The notes: a model not told the origin generated them from the letters alone. A DNA stretch of 64,000 nt from Phaffia rhodozyma (GCA_014706385.1 JACGZH010000002.1:1922001-1986000); one strand, 5' to 3'; counted from the first letter of the stretch, positions 31,976 through 43,825 are shown. Program-made: numbers and translations.

Positions 31976-33538
31976 CTAAGCCAATGCTCGATCATCAGGC
32001 CCGGCTCGCTTCAGAGCTTCCCTTCTAAAGAGCCAGCTCAAATTCTCATAAGCCACAAAGAATGCACACGTCCCTGGCAGAATCCTGATCGCGTTCGTTC
32101 CTAAGCCGTTATAGAACCCACGAAGACCAGAACTTGCGTACGTCAGGCGGATCGTCGTCGGAATATTTGGGTATAATGTTGGATTAGACGACTAATGAAT
32201 TGACAGAAATCATCGGTTAGAATGGACATGAATCGGACAGACATGAATGTTGAAAAAAAAAAGCAATGAAACACAGATGCTTATAGACGTACCTGAATCC
32301 GAGCTCGGACGACCTGATAGGGATACGTGAGCGCAATAGCTACGAATTTCGAGACCCCGGAAGCAAGAATATATTCAGTGTTGGACTGCAAAAGGTCAAG
32401 AGTGACGGAAGAACAACGAATTCCATTGTTTGTCAGTTCGTTTCAAGGGGTTGATCGAGTTTTTCTTGAAAACAGACACACCAGCATTTCGTTCTCTTGC
32501 TTCCAGACACCACCATGGGATTCTAGTCTCCGTCGTTTTAGATCAGTCCGTCTCCGTTTGATCTCTTCATAAGCGGCAAACTGAATGGACCCATTTGTGA
32601 CGCCAACGAGAGCTAAGAGGGATCCTTTGTAGAGCCCTCGGATGCCTTCTGTACGGTAAACTGACTTGAGACCATCTGTGGTCGTTCAAACGGATGTAGC
32701 GCAGAGGTGGCGGGGTGCAGCGGAGGAGTTTTTTTAATTTAAAAAAGGTAAAATAAAGGTGAGCAAGTGAAAGAGAAGAGATACGAAAAGAAAGATAACA
32801 TAGTACGAACCCCATAACCCGTGATAAGATTTTGGATCCGATTTCGAAGACGAAAACATTCGGGTTTTGACAACCCAAAGTGGGTTTGTCATCATTGCTG
32901 TGATGGCGCCTGAAGGTTGTTACATTAGGAGAGGGTTGTCGTTGGGCAATGATAAACACGGCAAGATATGCGCGGTTAGTAAGAGAGGATGAGAAACAGA
33001 ACACAGCCAAAAGAGGTAGAATAAAAGGAAGCTCAAAAAGGAGGACTGACTAGCTTCGGCAGCTGCCAGAAGGTGTGAAGTGGGTGAGAGTCGAACGGTA
33101 TGATCTCCATCCTGTTTCCGGCTCTTTATCGAGGTGTACCTGTTGGAGGATCAAATCATAAACTTATGATTAGTTCTGTTCAGACTCCATAAACTTTTAC
33201 TCACATCCGTACTCAAGACCGATCATGAAAAGGACGAACCAGAGGAAGTACAATCCCCAACTGCTTGCATTTCCTGCTACATTCGGACTTAACCCTCTGT
33301 AAAGCCCTTTCCAGCCGTCTTTTGACACAGCATCTCTCAAAGCGGACCAGACCTCTTTTCCAAAGCCAGCTCTCTTGACCCCACTAGAACGACTGGGAGC
33401 ATCGGCAATCTGAAATCTAACTTTGACCAGGTCGAGAGGATGCATAATCATCGTTGTGATTGTGCCTGCTGTGAGACCTGCGATCGCGTGATCGAGCGAC
33501 GGACCGAATAAAACGGGTGCTGGCTTTGAGGAGGACAT
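31976..33538 (-). CDS. FLX1: Mitochondrial carrier, Flx1 / SLC25A32 type (FAD or folate)
   Basis: Starts at ATG 33538 with DHAIAGLTAGTITTMIMH. All three carrier signatures are present: PLDLVKVRF (repeat 1), PLWVVKTRM (repeat 2) and PYQVVRARIQ (repeat 3). Other blocks are GLYRGLSPNVAGNASSWGLY and, at the C-terminus, GLGTNAIRILPGTC and FFVAYENLSWLFRR, ending before TAG at 31976. The combination of an SSWGLYF block and a Trp in the second signature fits the FAD/folate branch; yeast Flx1 moves FAD across the inner mitochondrial membrane, while the human relative moves folate or FAD. Introns are short (for example from about 33210, 33050, 32680, 32380, 32190). It is head-to-head with PEX3. Symbol by family resemblance. 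Confidence 0.82.
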
Positions 33539-33854
33539 GGATAGTGTCGATTCAGATGCCCAAGGAGTGTACGGATATGAATGGGAGTGTATATGTGTGT
33601 GGTGTGTGAGAGGTTTCTTTGCTGTTCTCTCTTCGTCTTCTTTGGTCTTTCTGTTCTGATACTTTTTCTTTGGTATGAACTAATGATAGTCACTCATCCG
33701 GGATGGTTACACAGCAACATCCGCGGAGGTCCGTGTGATATCATGTATGGTCACGTGATCGTAACCAATCGCATGAACCTCCTCCCCGGCTATTCCGGCT
33801 ACCCTGCCCTTGGCTTGCAACTATCAACCATCAACCATCGATCACATCATAGGC
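33539..33854. promoter_or_regulatory. Shared FLX1-PEX3 divergent promoter with TCACGTGA box
   Basis: 316 bp between the two start codons. A palindromic TCACGTGA E-box lies at 33751-33758, followed at once by a CCAAT element (GTAACCAATCG, 33761-33771). A CCGCGG palindrome is at 33721. A bHLH-type factor and a CCAAT-binding complex are plausible regulators; the latter controls respiratory genes in yeasts. Confidence 0.5.
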
Positions 33855-36154
33855 ATGCTCACTTCAATCAAACAGAGAGCACGTAGACACTCAAAGGCGA
33901 TCGCCGTCTCGGCAGGTGTCATAGGAGGGGTATATCTTGCCGGTGCTTATGCTCTCGATAGACTTCGAGAGATTCAGGAGAGAGCATTGGACGAGCGTCG
34001 GGCGAAGGAGAAGTAGGTTTTCCAAATGGATTCGTATTCGTCCATCAGTACAGTTACTCATAGATATCTACATACACGCACCAGTCTCAAGCGGAGGTTT
34101 CTGCAAAACCAAGAAGATGCCACTTTCACCCTGGCCGCCCTACTTCCTACTCTGTCACCTCAGATCCTCGAAGCGATGGAGGTTGAAGATCTTCATAGAC
34201 AGCTCGCCCAGCTCACCAAACCCTCTCCGACCTCTACCCACACTTCTACCTCCTCGCCCAAGTCGATCAAAGCATCTAAACAGAAAGAAAGAATTCAAGT
34301 TCAACTTGGTGATATGGGAGACTCGGTTGTCTCACTTTCGGCTAGTTCTGTAGCTTCCTCAGAGGAAGCTAAATCAATCGAAGGAGGAGAGGAAGCAAGC
34401 TCAAAGACAAAGGATGAAGGGTCGTCCGAGAGTCGATCGGAAGACAGACAAGTGGCCTCAGGGCTAATGGGCGAGAGCTGGGCAAGCGAGTTCAAAGCTG
34501 CTTCTCAAGCAGGTTCTATGCATGCAGTTCGTCTTCTACCCATCTTTCCTTCTTTTAAATGTCCTCAGAAGACACATTCACACTGCGCTCCGCTAACTAC
34601 CAAACTCTGATAGATGGACGCGTCTGTGTCGTCTTTCTCGACCGATGTCTCTGAGTCTGTAATTTCTGATTCAACATTGGCTTCGTCTCATGGATCTGGC
34701 TCGCCACATGTAGGGAGCTCGTATCCTCCTCTACCACCAAGTGCGCCAGCGTCCCCACCTCCGGAACCAGAACCTCCAGTACCTTCAAAGACAAAGACTC
34801 AGATCTGGAACGAGCTCAAGTTGCTGAGTAAGTGTTTCGGGATGAACATTATCACGATCTCTTGGGAAAAGCTAACTGAATTCATAACTTGCTGTTCCTT
34901 CCTTCACTCTGCTCCAACCCTTGGCGCGAATGGCGTCTTCATTCAGCATTCACCCGAACGATCACCACAATCTATACCCTTGTCCTTTTATCTCTGCAAA
35001 CCCGAGTTCAACTCAACATCCTTGGCCGACACGCTTATCTTCGCTCTGTTCGAGAACCAGATTCTGGTCCTTCCGATGCGTCGCATACCCCAGAATCTTC
35101 CTGGTGGAATCTGTTTATTGGAGCGCCTGACATACATGAGCAGAAGGTTGACCAAGAAATTGAGATTAGTGAGGATGATGAGTTGGTTTACTTGAGCTTT
35201 GGGTGGTGGTTAGTTCACGTAGGATGGAAGGAGGTTGGACAGAGAGTGAAATTAGCGGTCGAAGAAGTGTTTACCCCGTTCGTCATATTCTCGCTTCTAT
35301 CCCTCTTTCTCAGCGACCTTGCCGTTGAAATCATGCTCAGAATATTGACGAGATCTTTCTTTTCTTAACCTTTGACAATGCAGAATAAGTCTCAAGAAGA
35401 TGATTGATCGAACAGACGTAGAAATTCTCCTCTCTGAAGTCCGTCGGAAGGTCGAATGGGATCTAGGCGGAGATGGAATTCCTCGTCCTCATTCGTTTGT
35501 CTAGTTTTCCTTCATGTTATCTCATCATGTTCTATTTCCCGAAGAAAGCAAGGAAGAAAAGTCTAACCGTGCTATTTTCTCATTGCCCGGCCGATTCGTC
35601 TTCCAGCTTCGTGCCGCACCTTCTTCCTCAAACACCTACCCAAGAAGCCCATCTTCTTTCGACATCATCTCTCTCTCCTTCCCCCTCTTTCCCTGTTCCT
35701 CAAATAGACCCAGCGTCCCCACTCCGGGCACTGCTCGTCGAGACGTCTCAAGTGCTCAGATCTAGTAATTTCGGAAAAGTTCTAGATGAATGTCTAGCCG
35801 TATCGTTCGAAGCGCTCGTCAGCGGACTCGAAGCAGAAGGTGGACTGGGGCTGAGTGTAAACAGAAGATTGGTCGATTTGGAAGAGAGAGAATCCAGAGG
35901 GAAAAGGCTAGCAGAGGTTCTGGGAGGGGTCGCAAAATGGGGAAGGAAGGCTCTGGATGTGGCGGTCGGAAACATCGTTGTCGATGTGCGTCTCTTTCCT
36001 TTGTTGTCTATCTTTCCTTCTTCCACCAGTTCTCAAGACAAACGTCTGACGCATTCCCACTGTTTGCTATCAGACCATCGCGGAACTACCGTCTCTAATG
36101 GCTTTCTCAGCAACGATTTACTCGAACTACGATATCGGTAACGAAGAAGAATGA
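33855..36154 (+). CDS. PEX3: Peroxisomal biogenesis factor 3 (peroxin-3)
   Basis: Starts at ATG 33855. The N-terminus has a basic head (RARRHSKAI) and a membrane anchor (VSAGVIGGVYLAGAYAL). Exon joins give TSLKRRFLQNQEDATFTLAA then LLPTLSPQIL, and LLTFTRTITTIYTLVLLSLQ then TRVQLNILGR, both highly typical of Pex3. The C-terminal exon reads TIAELPSLMAFSATIYSNYD and ends at TGA 36152-36154. Pex3 sits in the peroxisomal membrane and docks Pex19 for insertion of membrane proteins. A Ser/Glu-rich insert (SSEEAKSIEGGEEASS) and a Pro-rich stretch (PPPEPEPPVP) lie between the conserved blocks and look disordered. About six introns. Confidence 0.9.
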
Positions 36155-36744
36155 CCCCCTAGCATGTCAGAGACTCGCATATGATTCAAAATCTTACTCT
36201 CTAGTCTATCTCATTCTATTTTAACGTTCTCATTAAAGAGGAATGATCAGTCAAGCGTTGTATAGCCATCGGCCCTGTACTTTTCCTTGGGAAGGCAGAT
36301 AACACGTGCTTGTGTACGTACGTGAGTGTATATGTGTGTTTCTGTTTTGGATGAACATAACGTTACGACAAATGTCCGTTCATTTGCACAGAAGGGAAAA
36401 AAAATTAAAAAGGAATGGCGAAGACAACAAGTACAAGAGCAATTAGGAAGAATGAAAAAGGAGGAAAAAGAAGAGTGAAAGAGGAAATTATTGTGATATA
36501 TAGAAGCGTTCTACAAAGGTATAATGAAAAATGAAAAACCGGGAAGAGGAAATATGGATGAGATGCATACAAGCGGAGAGTGAAGATGGAGTTTCTAGTT
36601 CCAAACTTTTCCACAAGAAACCGAGGACATACAAGAGAAGAAAGAGGAAACGACAACATGAAAGTGAAAAGAGAAGGAGGAAACGAAGAGGCCTAATCTA
36701 CGGCCGATAACGCTGCGCTCGTCCTCATGGACCCCTCCCTTACT
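36155..36744. other. Convergent 3' intergenic region
   Basis: 590 bp between PEX3 and the MADS gene. Contains a GT-rich patch (36300-36345) with ACGTACGTGAG-type sequence and then A/G-rich DNA. No gene seen. Confidence 0.4.
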
Positions 36745-38725
36745 CTACGTACCCCATGCTCCAATATCCTGTCCATCCCGCTCAATCGTGTATCCATATC
36801 CGTCTGTCTGTGCAGCCATTGCCGGCGGAGCTTCCTCCACTGTGTTTGCCGGTGAGGTGTGGTTCGAGTAGGAGTTTGACCGATCTGGATGGTAGTAAGG
36901 GTGAATTTGTTGCGAATGGGAATGTGATTGGTGAGGATTATGTTGATGAGAATTTGGAGGCGGTATGTTTGGTTGGTTCCGAAGCTGAGCTTGTTGCTGC
37001 TGCTGAGAAGGAGCTTGGTCAGGAGGTAAATGGAATCCAGCTGAAGGCTGAAGATGCTGATCATAGAGCTGTTGGTGTTGCTGATGAGTCAGAAAGGCTG
37101 GAGAAGAAGGATATAGGTTATGACCTGGCTCTGGAGGAGGATATGGTATAGGAGCATATTGTCGCTGCTGCTGCTGCTGCTGCTGAGAATGTTCCAGAGG
37201 TGAGCTGTAATTCGGTCGATCTATCGACGGAGGAACAGGTTGAAGATACGATGAGTGAGGAGGGAGTGGTCGGTATTCGCCCGGTTGACCTGGCCCTTCT
37301 TCTTTCATCTGTCGCATCTTGGCCTGCTCGACAGCATGCAGCATGTCCTCCGTAATAGGAGGCGTCTTCCTTCCATCCTCGGAGAACTCTGATCCTATAA
37401 GATGATTAATTGGTTCTGGGAGACTCGTATGTGTTGAGGTAGGAGATGGACTCCGTTGAGCGTTCTTTTTTGGTCGACGGGTCGAAGAAGACGAGGACGG
37501 AGGCTTTCGAGCCGAACTAGGCTTAGCCTTGGGCTTCAATGGGGTAGACTGTTTAGGGAGATGGCTTAGAGGCTTATCGGATACGTTGAGGGTGGCAGAA
37601 TTAGGATCAACAAAGTTTTGTGGAGAAGAAATGGTCGGTCGAGGAGGGACAACTAATTCGTCTTTGTGTCTGATGGCAGCTCCTTGATTGCTTGACCTCA
37701 ACTTGGCTTTGGATCTGGCGCCAGTAGTCATTCCACCCGACTATGTCCAACCAGAGAAAATCAGGTGATACGCGAGCATAGTAAGCGATCTGCGATTCGT
37801 ACAAGTCAAGTTTTGAGGATGAGAAGAGAAGAGAAGAAAAAGGATACTGACTCCTAGGGGTTCTCCTCCGGGAGCGACACCCTCGGGCGCGTTGAGACAT
37901 GCCTGGATCAGGTTCTTGCCTTCCGTTTGAGTGACCAAGGGCTCAAGTTTAGGAGTCGTATAGGTATATACCAATCCAGTCTCTGAAACGACCAGCAACA
38001 ACACCTGCGTCCCAGTCAAAACTGACAACTCATAGGCCTTGAAGATAGTAGCCAGGCCACAACAGAAAATTATCAGCCATGCTCTTCTTCCCATCCATCT
38101 TGTGACGCGAATGGTCAAGACAACTCAATCTCACTTTTTTCATAATCCCTGCTCGTCGTTTTGAGAAAGTTATATGTCTTCGAGCCTTGTTCTCAATGTA
38201 TTCGATATGAATAGATCTTCGGCCTCCTTGGGAATCACCCGAGTTCGTACGCGTCTTTTTCCGAGGCCCGTCTCCATCTGAAAAAAGCCATAAGGAAACC
38301 GCGAGCACAGAATCCGATATACAGTAAGATCAGCAGTGAAAAAGGAGGCAAGAAAGGAGAGGAAACTTACCATCCTCATCATCCTCATCCCCGCTCAAGC
38401 CAGTCTCGAACGTGACGCCCTCATCAAGAGAGATCATCGGCTTGTCTACTGTTGACGATGTAGCTGACGATTCTGCTCGTCGTTCGTACACATCATCCTC
38501 CATATCCTCCTCCATCTCTTCTTCTTCTTCTTCCTCCTCTTCTTCTGCCTCTGGATCGGATTGTTCCATAGGCCCAGATAGTGTTACGTTTCTATCGGTC
38601 TCATTCGTTGTTGTTCGCTTTCGCTTATTTGGGGTTGGATCTAATCGGGTAGGCATTCCTGAGAACGAAACTTCGGGTGAAGGATGTCCACAGATAGAGC
38701 TTCCGGACCGAGAGTAGTTTGACAT
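36745..38725 (-). CDS. MCM1: SRF-type MADS-box transcription factor, Mcm1 homologue
   Basis: Starts at ATG 38725. Exon 1 is acidic, with a run of Glu near 38515-38545 (poly-E coded by GAA/GAG). Exon 2 begins the MADS box: RRSIHIEYIENKARRHITFS then KRRAGIMKK; exon 3 continues AYELSVLTGTQVLLLVVSET then GLVYTYTTPKLEPLV and NLIQACLNAPEG. This is nearly the whole conserved DNA-binding and dimerisation (SAM) block of Mcm1/SRF. The C-terminal exon is Gln/Pro/His-rich with a poly-Gln run (coded near 37164-37186), a likely activation region, and ends at TAG 36745. Mcm1-type factors act with partners in mating, cell-cycle and arginine regulation. A TTAGGGTT motif lies about 105 bp before the ATG. Confidence 0.9.
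37164..37186 (-). repeat. (CTG)n / (CAG)n repeat encoding poly-Gln
   Basis: An uninterrupted trinucleotide run in the last exon of the MADS gene, giving seven or eight glutamines on the minus strand. Confidence 0.85.
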
Positions 38726-39321
38726 CGTCAAGTCCGAGATAGAGGCGAGAGGGAGACAGAAGGTGAAGGGAGGGAACTTGTTCGAATAGAGAGGAGGGTG
38801 ACCAAAGTAGAGCGGGTGTTATCGGTTGAGTTAGGGTTCTAAGATATTGTTGAAGTAGAAACCTACATCGCGTCGTTTGGTGAGTCACGGTGAGTCTAAG
38901 GAATAAATTTAGTAGGTTTGCTTTCATTCAAACAGACGATAAAACTAACGCCTAAGTCTTAATAAGGAGAAGAAACCCGATACCGAATCTCTTACTATAA
39001 GGATACAGGATGGTAGGAAAGGAAAGAGGGTGTGTAAGATCTGAGAACTTGCTGATGGGTTGTGCGCATGGAAGATTTTCTTCGGATTTATTCTAAGCCC
39101 GTGGCTCTTTCATAGGCGCATCCGGACGCGTTTCCTGCTCTCCTTCTTCATGTCGTACACGTACATCTTTGTTGTCGAGACCCATACATTCAAGAGTGGA
39201 AGTTTATGCAAACTGAGACAGATATACCTCTGGCAATACAAGAGAACATCTCTTCTTTCATGAAAGGAAGGAAGAGAGGCATGGCGGCCAGAACACAATC
39301 AAGAACAAATATGCCAGCCAA
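38726..39321. promoter_or_regulatory. MADS gene promoter and kinase 3' region
   Basis: 596 bp. TTAGGGTT lies at 38831-38838. The segment also holds the 3' UTR of the Env7-type kinase. No gene was seen in it. Confidence 0.4.
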
Positions 39322-41605
39322 CTATTGGGCCTCTTCCAATAGTCGTTTTGTCCTCTCCAGAACCTACACAAAGGTGAAGAGAATAAAAGCAGCCGGAACT
39401 GAATCAACAAGAGAAGAATAGGACGATGGGCTGATAAGATGGCCAGCTGAACAGAAGGAAACAAACCTGATCGATTCTTGCTCGCTTCTCGACCTTGACA
39501 ACCAGCATCGAGTCTATCAAATCTTTGAATTCCTGAGAGTAGGGCGAGTCCCTCGGGTGTCGATAAGAGCCCGAAGCAACAGCCATTGAAATCGACCCTC
39601 CAGCCTGAGCAGGATCCTCAAAGGGAGAATAATTCTGAAATAAACAAATGATGGAATATCTAGTCAGGCACCGTTCCTAGGATGATATTGTTATAGAAAC
39701 GGGAGATAGAGAAAAATGACATACATAGGCTAGTGCAAACAGAGTGCAACCCAAACTCTGGAAGGTTGAGAAGAGATTACAAACACAATGAGAAGGGCAA
39801 AGGTAAGCGATGTAATCATCCACTCCCCTCTTACGATATTGGAGATAACATGCGTTCAAAACTTACCCATATATCGACCTTTTCATCCAGAGTCTGACCC
39901 GTCTTCGGCTCAAACAGTTCTGGTGCCCTGTAAGGCATGGATGAGTGTTCAGCAGCAACATCCTGTTCGTATGATCGTTCGCACAGAAGGGCAGTTTGCA
40001 TAAGACAGACTGATCATAGGTCTACTCGTTCGAGCTAAAACAGGAAAAAGCATGTCTGAAAGCTAAAAATACGGTCAACCGACCTGTTGAATCAATGCTT
40101 CCTGCCTGGTTCGAAGGTGAATTCGTGCTTTAACACACGATCCTAGGTCCATCAAGATGGGCGTCTTGCCATCGTCAGCTATCATGATGTTACTACATCA
40201 TCCAACACAGGTTTCATATACAAAGATACCAGAGGAAGAAACACATAAGCGATCATAGAGTACATCGTAATCAAGCACGGAGAAAGATGACTTACGCAGC
40301 TATATAGAGTAGATAGTTAGGGGAACATCATGTCAGTTGGATGGTACATCCAAATCTATTCTTGCTTTCTGGTTCTTGTTTTATAATTACTCACGCTTGA
40401 TATCTCTATGCGCATATGGAACCTCTTCATCATCTTCCGCATCATTCTCCTCAACAACTACCTCTCTGCCTTTTCCCTTCAGGTCGACCTTCTGAATGAG
40501 ATCCTGTTCTTCCTCTTCATCGCCCAAATCAAACACGATATCGTCCTTTCCCCCCCGTCCTTCGAGCAACATCCCTCCTTCCTCGTCGAACTCTAGCTCA
40601 GCCTGTGAGTCGGACACGAACTTAGCGGCAGGTGGATAGACCGAACCGTCCGAGCCAGACGCGGTTGGGGCATGCGCATGGGAAGGCTTGTAGTGGTGCA
40701 TGGATTGAACGGCGAGACAGGTTCCGTAGAAGAGACTCAGAAGCTGGCGTTCTGGTGGATGAGTCGGGGGGTTTGTGAGAAGAGAACGAGAGATCATATC
40801 TTGTAGGTTGCCTCGCTGATAGAGAAAAAAGGGAATGAAAGAATGATGCCACGCCAAGCGTTCAGTACCTCATTAGACTATGGCCTAATCTTCTTTACAC
40901 CCCAAGAATGAGAGCAGAGTAAAAAGCTAACAAACCTCATAGTATGGGAGAAAGACCCAGATGATTTTACCCTCTCCACTTTCATCTTGGACGACAGCCG
41001 AGTCAAGCACTGAATATGTTAAGAACATAAGATAACAAATGATACGAACCAACGGAAACATCAATGAAGGAGACCGTCAGTTTCCCTCGTTCCAGCCCCA
41101 GTCGGTGCTTTCCCGTCTGTTTATATCGAACTCAAAGTTAGGACGAACCAGTAATTATGTTGTTGCTTCTGAATCGTTTGTAAGCTTCAATCTCGGCCAA
41201 GGCAATCTTGACGACATCCCCACTCGGACATCTGATCTTTTTCAGAGCAAACGTCCGGCCTGTCGATTGGTCGTGAGCGAGATACACGAATGAGAAGCCG
41301 CCTTCACCGAGGAGTTTGACGATCTGAAACGTCCGACCATTGATCTTGAGTTCTGAGGATGGCTTGCATAGTACAGAGCATAGCGAAGTCGCAAAGTCTG
41401 TAGCATAGAACTAGGTGTGTATATGTGTGTTGTGAGAATGAGATGTCTGTTAGGGTTCGTATGGCGTTTAAGTCAGGAGAATGGGTCACGGAGCATTACC
41501 TTTGCCCGGTCCAGAAAGATTGCTCTGGAAGGGGACAGATGTGAGACTAAAGCTAGATACGATGATGAAAGATCGATCAAACAAAGCTTACAAGTTTTCA
41601 GACAT
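39322..41605 (-). CDS. ENV7: Ser/Thr kinase of the Env7 / STK16 (NAK) family
   Basis: Starts at ATG 41605 with a 14-nt coding exon (MSENL). Exon 3 gives a Cys pair (LCSVLCKPSSE) that could be palmitoylated as in this family, then the glycine loop LLGEGGFSFVYLAHD and FALKKIRCPSGD. The catalytic loop is HRDIKPANIMI; its P-A codons depend on a 4-nt exon at 40296-40299. Then come LMDLGS (DLG in place of DFG), ARIHLRTRQEAL, PYRAPELFE and SLGCTLFALAY. It ends LERTKRLLEEAQ at TAG 39322. An acidic insert (DIVFDLGDEEEEQDL) lies just before the HRD motif. Yeast Env7 is a vacuolar kinase; here location is inference. Head-to-head with GCN3. Confidence 0.85.
40296..40299 (-). other. Predicted 4-nt micro-exon (CTGC) in the Env7-type kinase
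   Basis: On the minus strand a CTAAC branch-like site and TATAG acceptor precede CTGC, which is followed directly by a GTAAGT donor. The exon before ends AAG C at a GTGAGT donor (40394) and the exon after begins T AAC (40192). Only with these four bases does the frame hold, giving K-P-A-N, the invariant HRDIKPAN of protein kinases. Flanking introns would be 40300-40394 and 40193-40295. Confidence 0.75.
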
Positions 41606-41934
41606 TGTGCTTGCGTTGTTTATTTATGGATGGATGAGATTGAAGCGTGTTGATGAACGAGTCTAAGGGAGATGGTGATGGTGGTCTCGTCGGTCTAGGT
41701 GAGTTTCGGCCCGCCGGGAGGATTTCACTGATTAGAGGAATTTTGTATTCTCTCCGGAAGAATCCCTATTGTACTTTTCTAATCAATTTTCTCGAGTCTT
41801 TTTCTTCTCTTTCTCCTCATTCGCCTTCTCCTTCTTCCTCTTCATCCGCCAATATTCTAACGGACGATCGATAGCCAACAATCAAACGAAACTCTACCCA
41901 TATATATTAGACACCCTGTCGGCAAATCTATCAA
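41606..41934. promoter_or_regulatory. Divergent promoter, ENV7 / GCN3
   Basis: 329 bp between the two start codons. The GCN3 side is pyrimidine-rich (41790-41850, TTCTTCTCTTTCTCC) and ends with a TATATAT-like stretch at 41901-41908. Nothing else recognised. Confidence 0.4.
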
Positions 41935-43825
41935 ATGCCTAACGGATCCCAGTCTCCAGCTCCTCGAGATGTCGCCCAGTTGTACGCTCAGGCTATCGAA
42001 GAAGATGTACGTTCTCCTATACGCCATGAAGCCCTCTCACAACTGAGCCCAACTCTGACCACACTATTCTGCCGTCCCCTGATCGACATATGACAGATCA
42101 CTCCTCCGTTAGCAGCTATCTCTGCATTGACCGAGATGATTGATTCTCAGTCAGGTTAGTCTGATATTCTCCTGTTTGGAAGGATAAGAGCAGCAGGTAT
42201 CGGACTGACAGTGCCTCTTTTTGTTTCATAGCGTCCACTACGTCTCATCTGTTGATGACGCTTCATCGAAATTCGACGCTCATCCTCGAGTCTCCCTTGG
42301 CGACATACGGAACCCAGGCAGGAGTCCGATTGTTTGAGCGATGGGTGAGGGATTCTGTCGGGACGGCAGGCAGGGGTGCTACATTAGACGAAATGAGAGC
42401 TGGGATTGTTGAGGAAGGTCGAAAGTGAGTTGACTCTTTATTTCGTTGAGGTGGTAAGGATTTGGTTCAGAAGCTTACTTTACTCTCTTTTCTCCTCTGG
42501 ATATAGATTCGCCAAGAATGGCGCTTCGGAATGTATTGAGAAGATTGCCCGGGAGGTTCAAGGTTTCTTGAAAGATGACTGCACAGTGAGTCTTGCTCGA
42601 TCGCGTTCTCATCTTTCTTGCTCTTTGTCAACTGTTGGCTACGGTACTCACTCTGTGGCGAGTGTGTCTCTTTTGTTGCACGTTCATTAGATTCTGACGC
42701 ACTCGTTCTCCAGAGTTGTCCTTCTGACTCTGAAGAAGGCAATGGAGCAAAACAAGCGGGTGAACGTTTACGTGACTGAGGCCCGTCCGAACTGTGGAGG
42801 GTTGGTAGACGTGTTTTTCTCTGTTCTTCACAGACAAGTCCAATAAGGAATATAGCTCTTTGTGTTCTGACATTATCTGCTCTCTTCTGGTACCCGAATA
42901 TACAAATATGGTTAGGCTAAAGACACACGCCGCGTTGACGGCGTTGGGAATTCCGTGTACGGTCGTGTTGGACTCTGCCGTTGGTTACGTGATGGATCGA
43001 GTGGATCTTGTGTTGGTTGGAAGTGAGGTTGTGGTTGAGTCTGGAGGGTTGGTCGCCGGAGTAGGTTCTTTTTTCTATTCTTTGCTGCGTAGCTACAGTC
43101 CACTCCCCTAACAAGTCTTGCTCTTGTGTTTAATCGCATTCTTCTAGGTTGGAACGTACCAAATGGCACTGCTATCCCGGGCGTTGAACAAGCCGTTCTA
43201 CTGCCTGGCAGAGTCCTACAAGTTTCTCCGACTCTTTCCTCTCTCTCAACAGGATCTCCCGCTCCTTCCTTTCAGTTCGTCCGGCTCTGGATCGTCGTCA
43301 AAGACGAGCTCGACTCTGCCGTTATGTTTCAAAAAGAGTCTTGGATTGACCACTCCGTTGTTGTCGCCGCCGTCGTCTAACATGGGGGAGAGTGCTGAGG
43401 AGACAAGCTCAGGACTGGACAAGGACGAGAGGCAGATTGAGCAAGTGTTGCTGGAAGGGATGAGCCAGGCGATGAAGGATCACCAGCCGAAGTATGATTA
43501 CACACCGAGAGAGTACATTGGGCTTGTGATGAGTGATGTTGGGATCCTGACACCGGAGAGTGTGAGTCGTTATTGTGGAATCTTTACAGAGTAGAAAGAG
43601 AAAAATGATGAAATGGCCTGAGTACGTCTTGGTTTCTTCTGTCCTTATCAGAAAAGACAGCAGAAGGGAACAGGAAAAGAGGCAAACAGATTGAGAAATC
43701 TATTGACCGCTAGTTCTCGTTTGTCAGATTGTGAGAGTATAGGCCTGGTTGTGCTAGCTAACATAGTGACTGTTGTCTAGTCCGCTTTCTATGTTGCCAA
43801 CCCAGCGGCCGATGCTGACGCTTGA
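41935..43825 (+). CDS. GCN3: Translation initiation factor eIF2B, alpha subunit
   Basis: Starts at ATG 41935. Conserved blocks in order: ITPPLAAISALTEMI, THSFSRVVLLTLKKAMEQNK, VYVTEARPNCGG, LKTHAALTALGIPCTVVLDS, DLVLVGSEVVVESGGLV, VGTYQMALLSRALNKPFY, ESYKFLRLFPLSQQDLP and DYTPREYIGLVMSDVGILTP. The last exon gives SAFYVANPAADADA and TGA 43823-43825. This is the regulatory alpha subunit of the eIF2 guanine-nucleotide exchange factor that senses phosphorylated eIF2. An extra Ser-rich stretch of about 70 residues lies between PLSQQDLP and DYTP, where related proteins have a short link. About eight introns; the last is long (43564-43780) by local standards. Confidence 0.88.

Noticed and set aside
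38831..38838. TTAGGGTT as remains of an interstitial telomere array
   Set aside because: Only a single unit is present at each site, with no tandem copies, so a binding site or chance is more likely.
43564..43780. ATGATGA in the long last intron of GCN3 as a C-box of a C/D snoRNA
   Set aside because: The only CTGA is a few bases downstream of it, and no D box with terminal stem is found at 70-100 nt.
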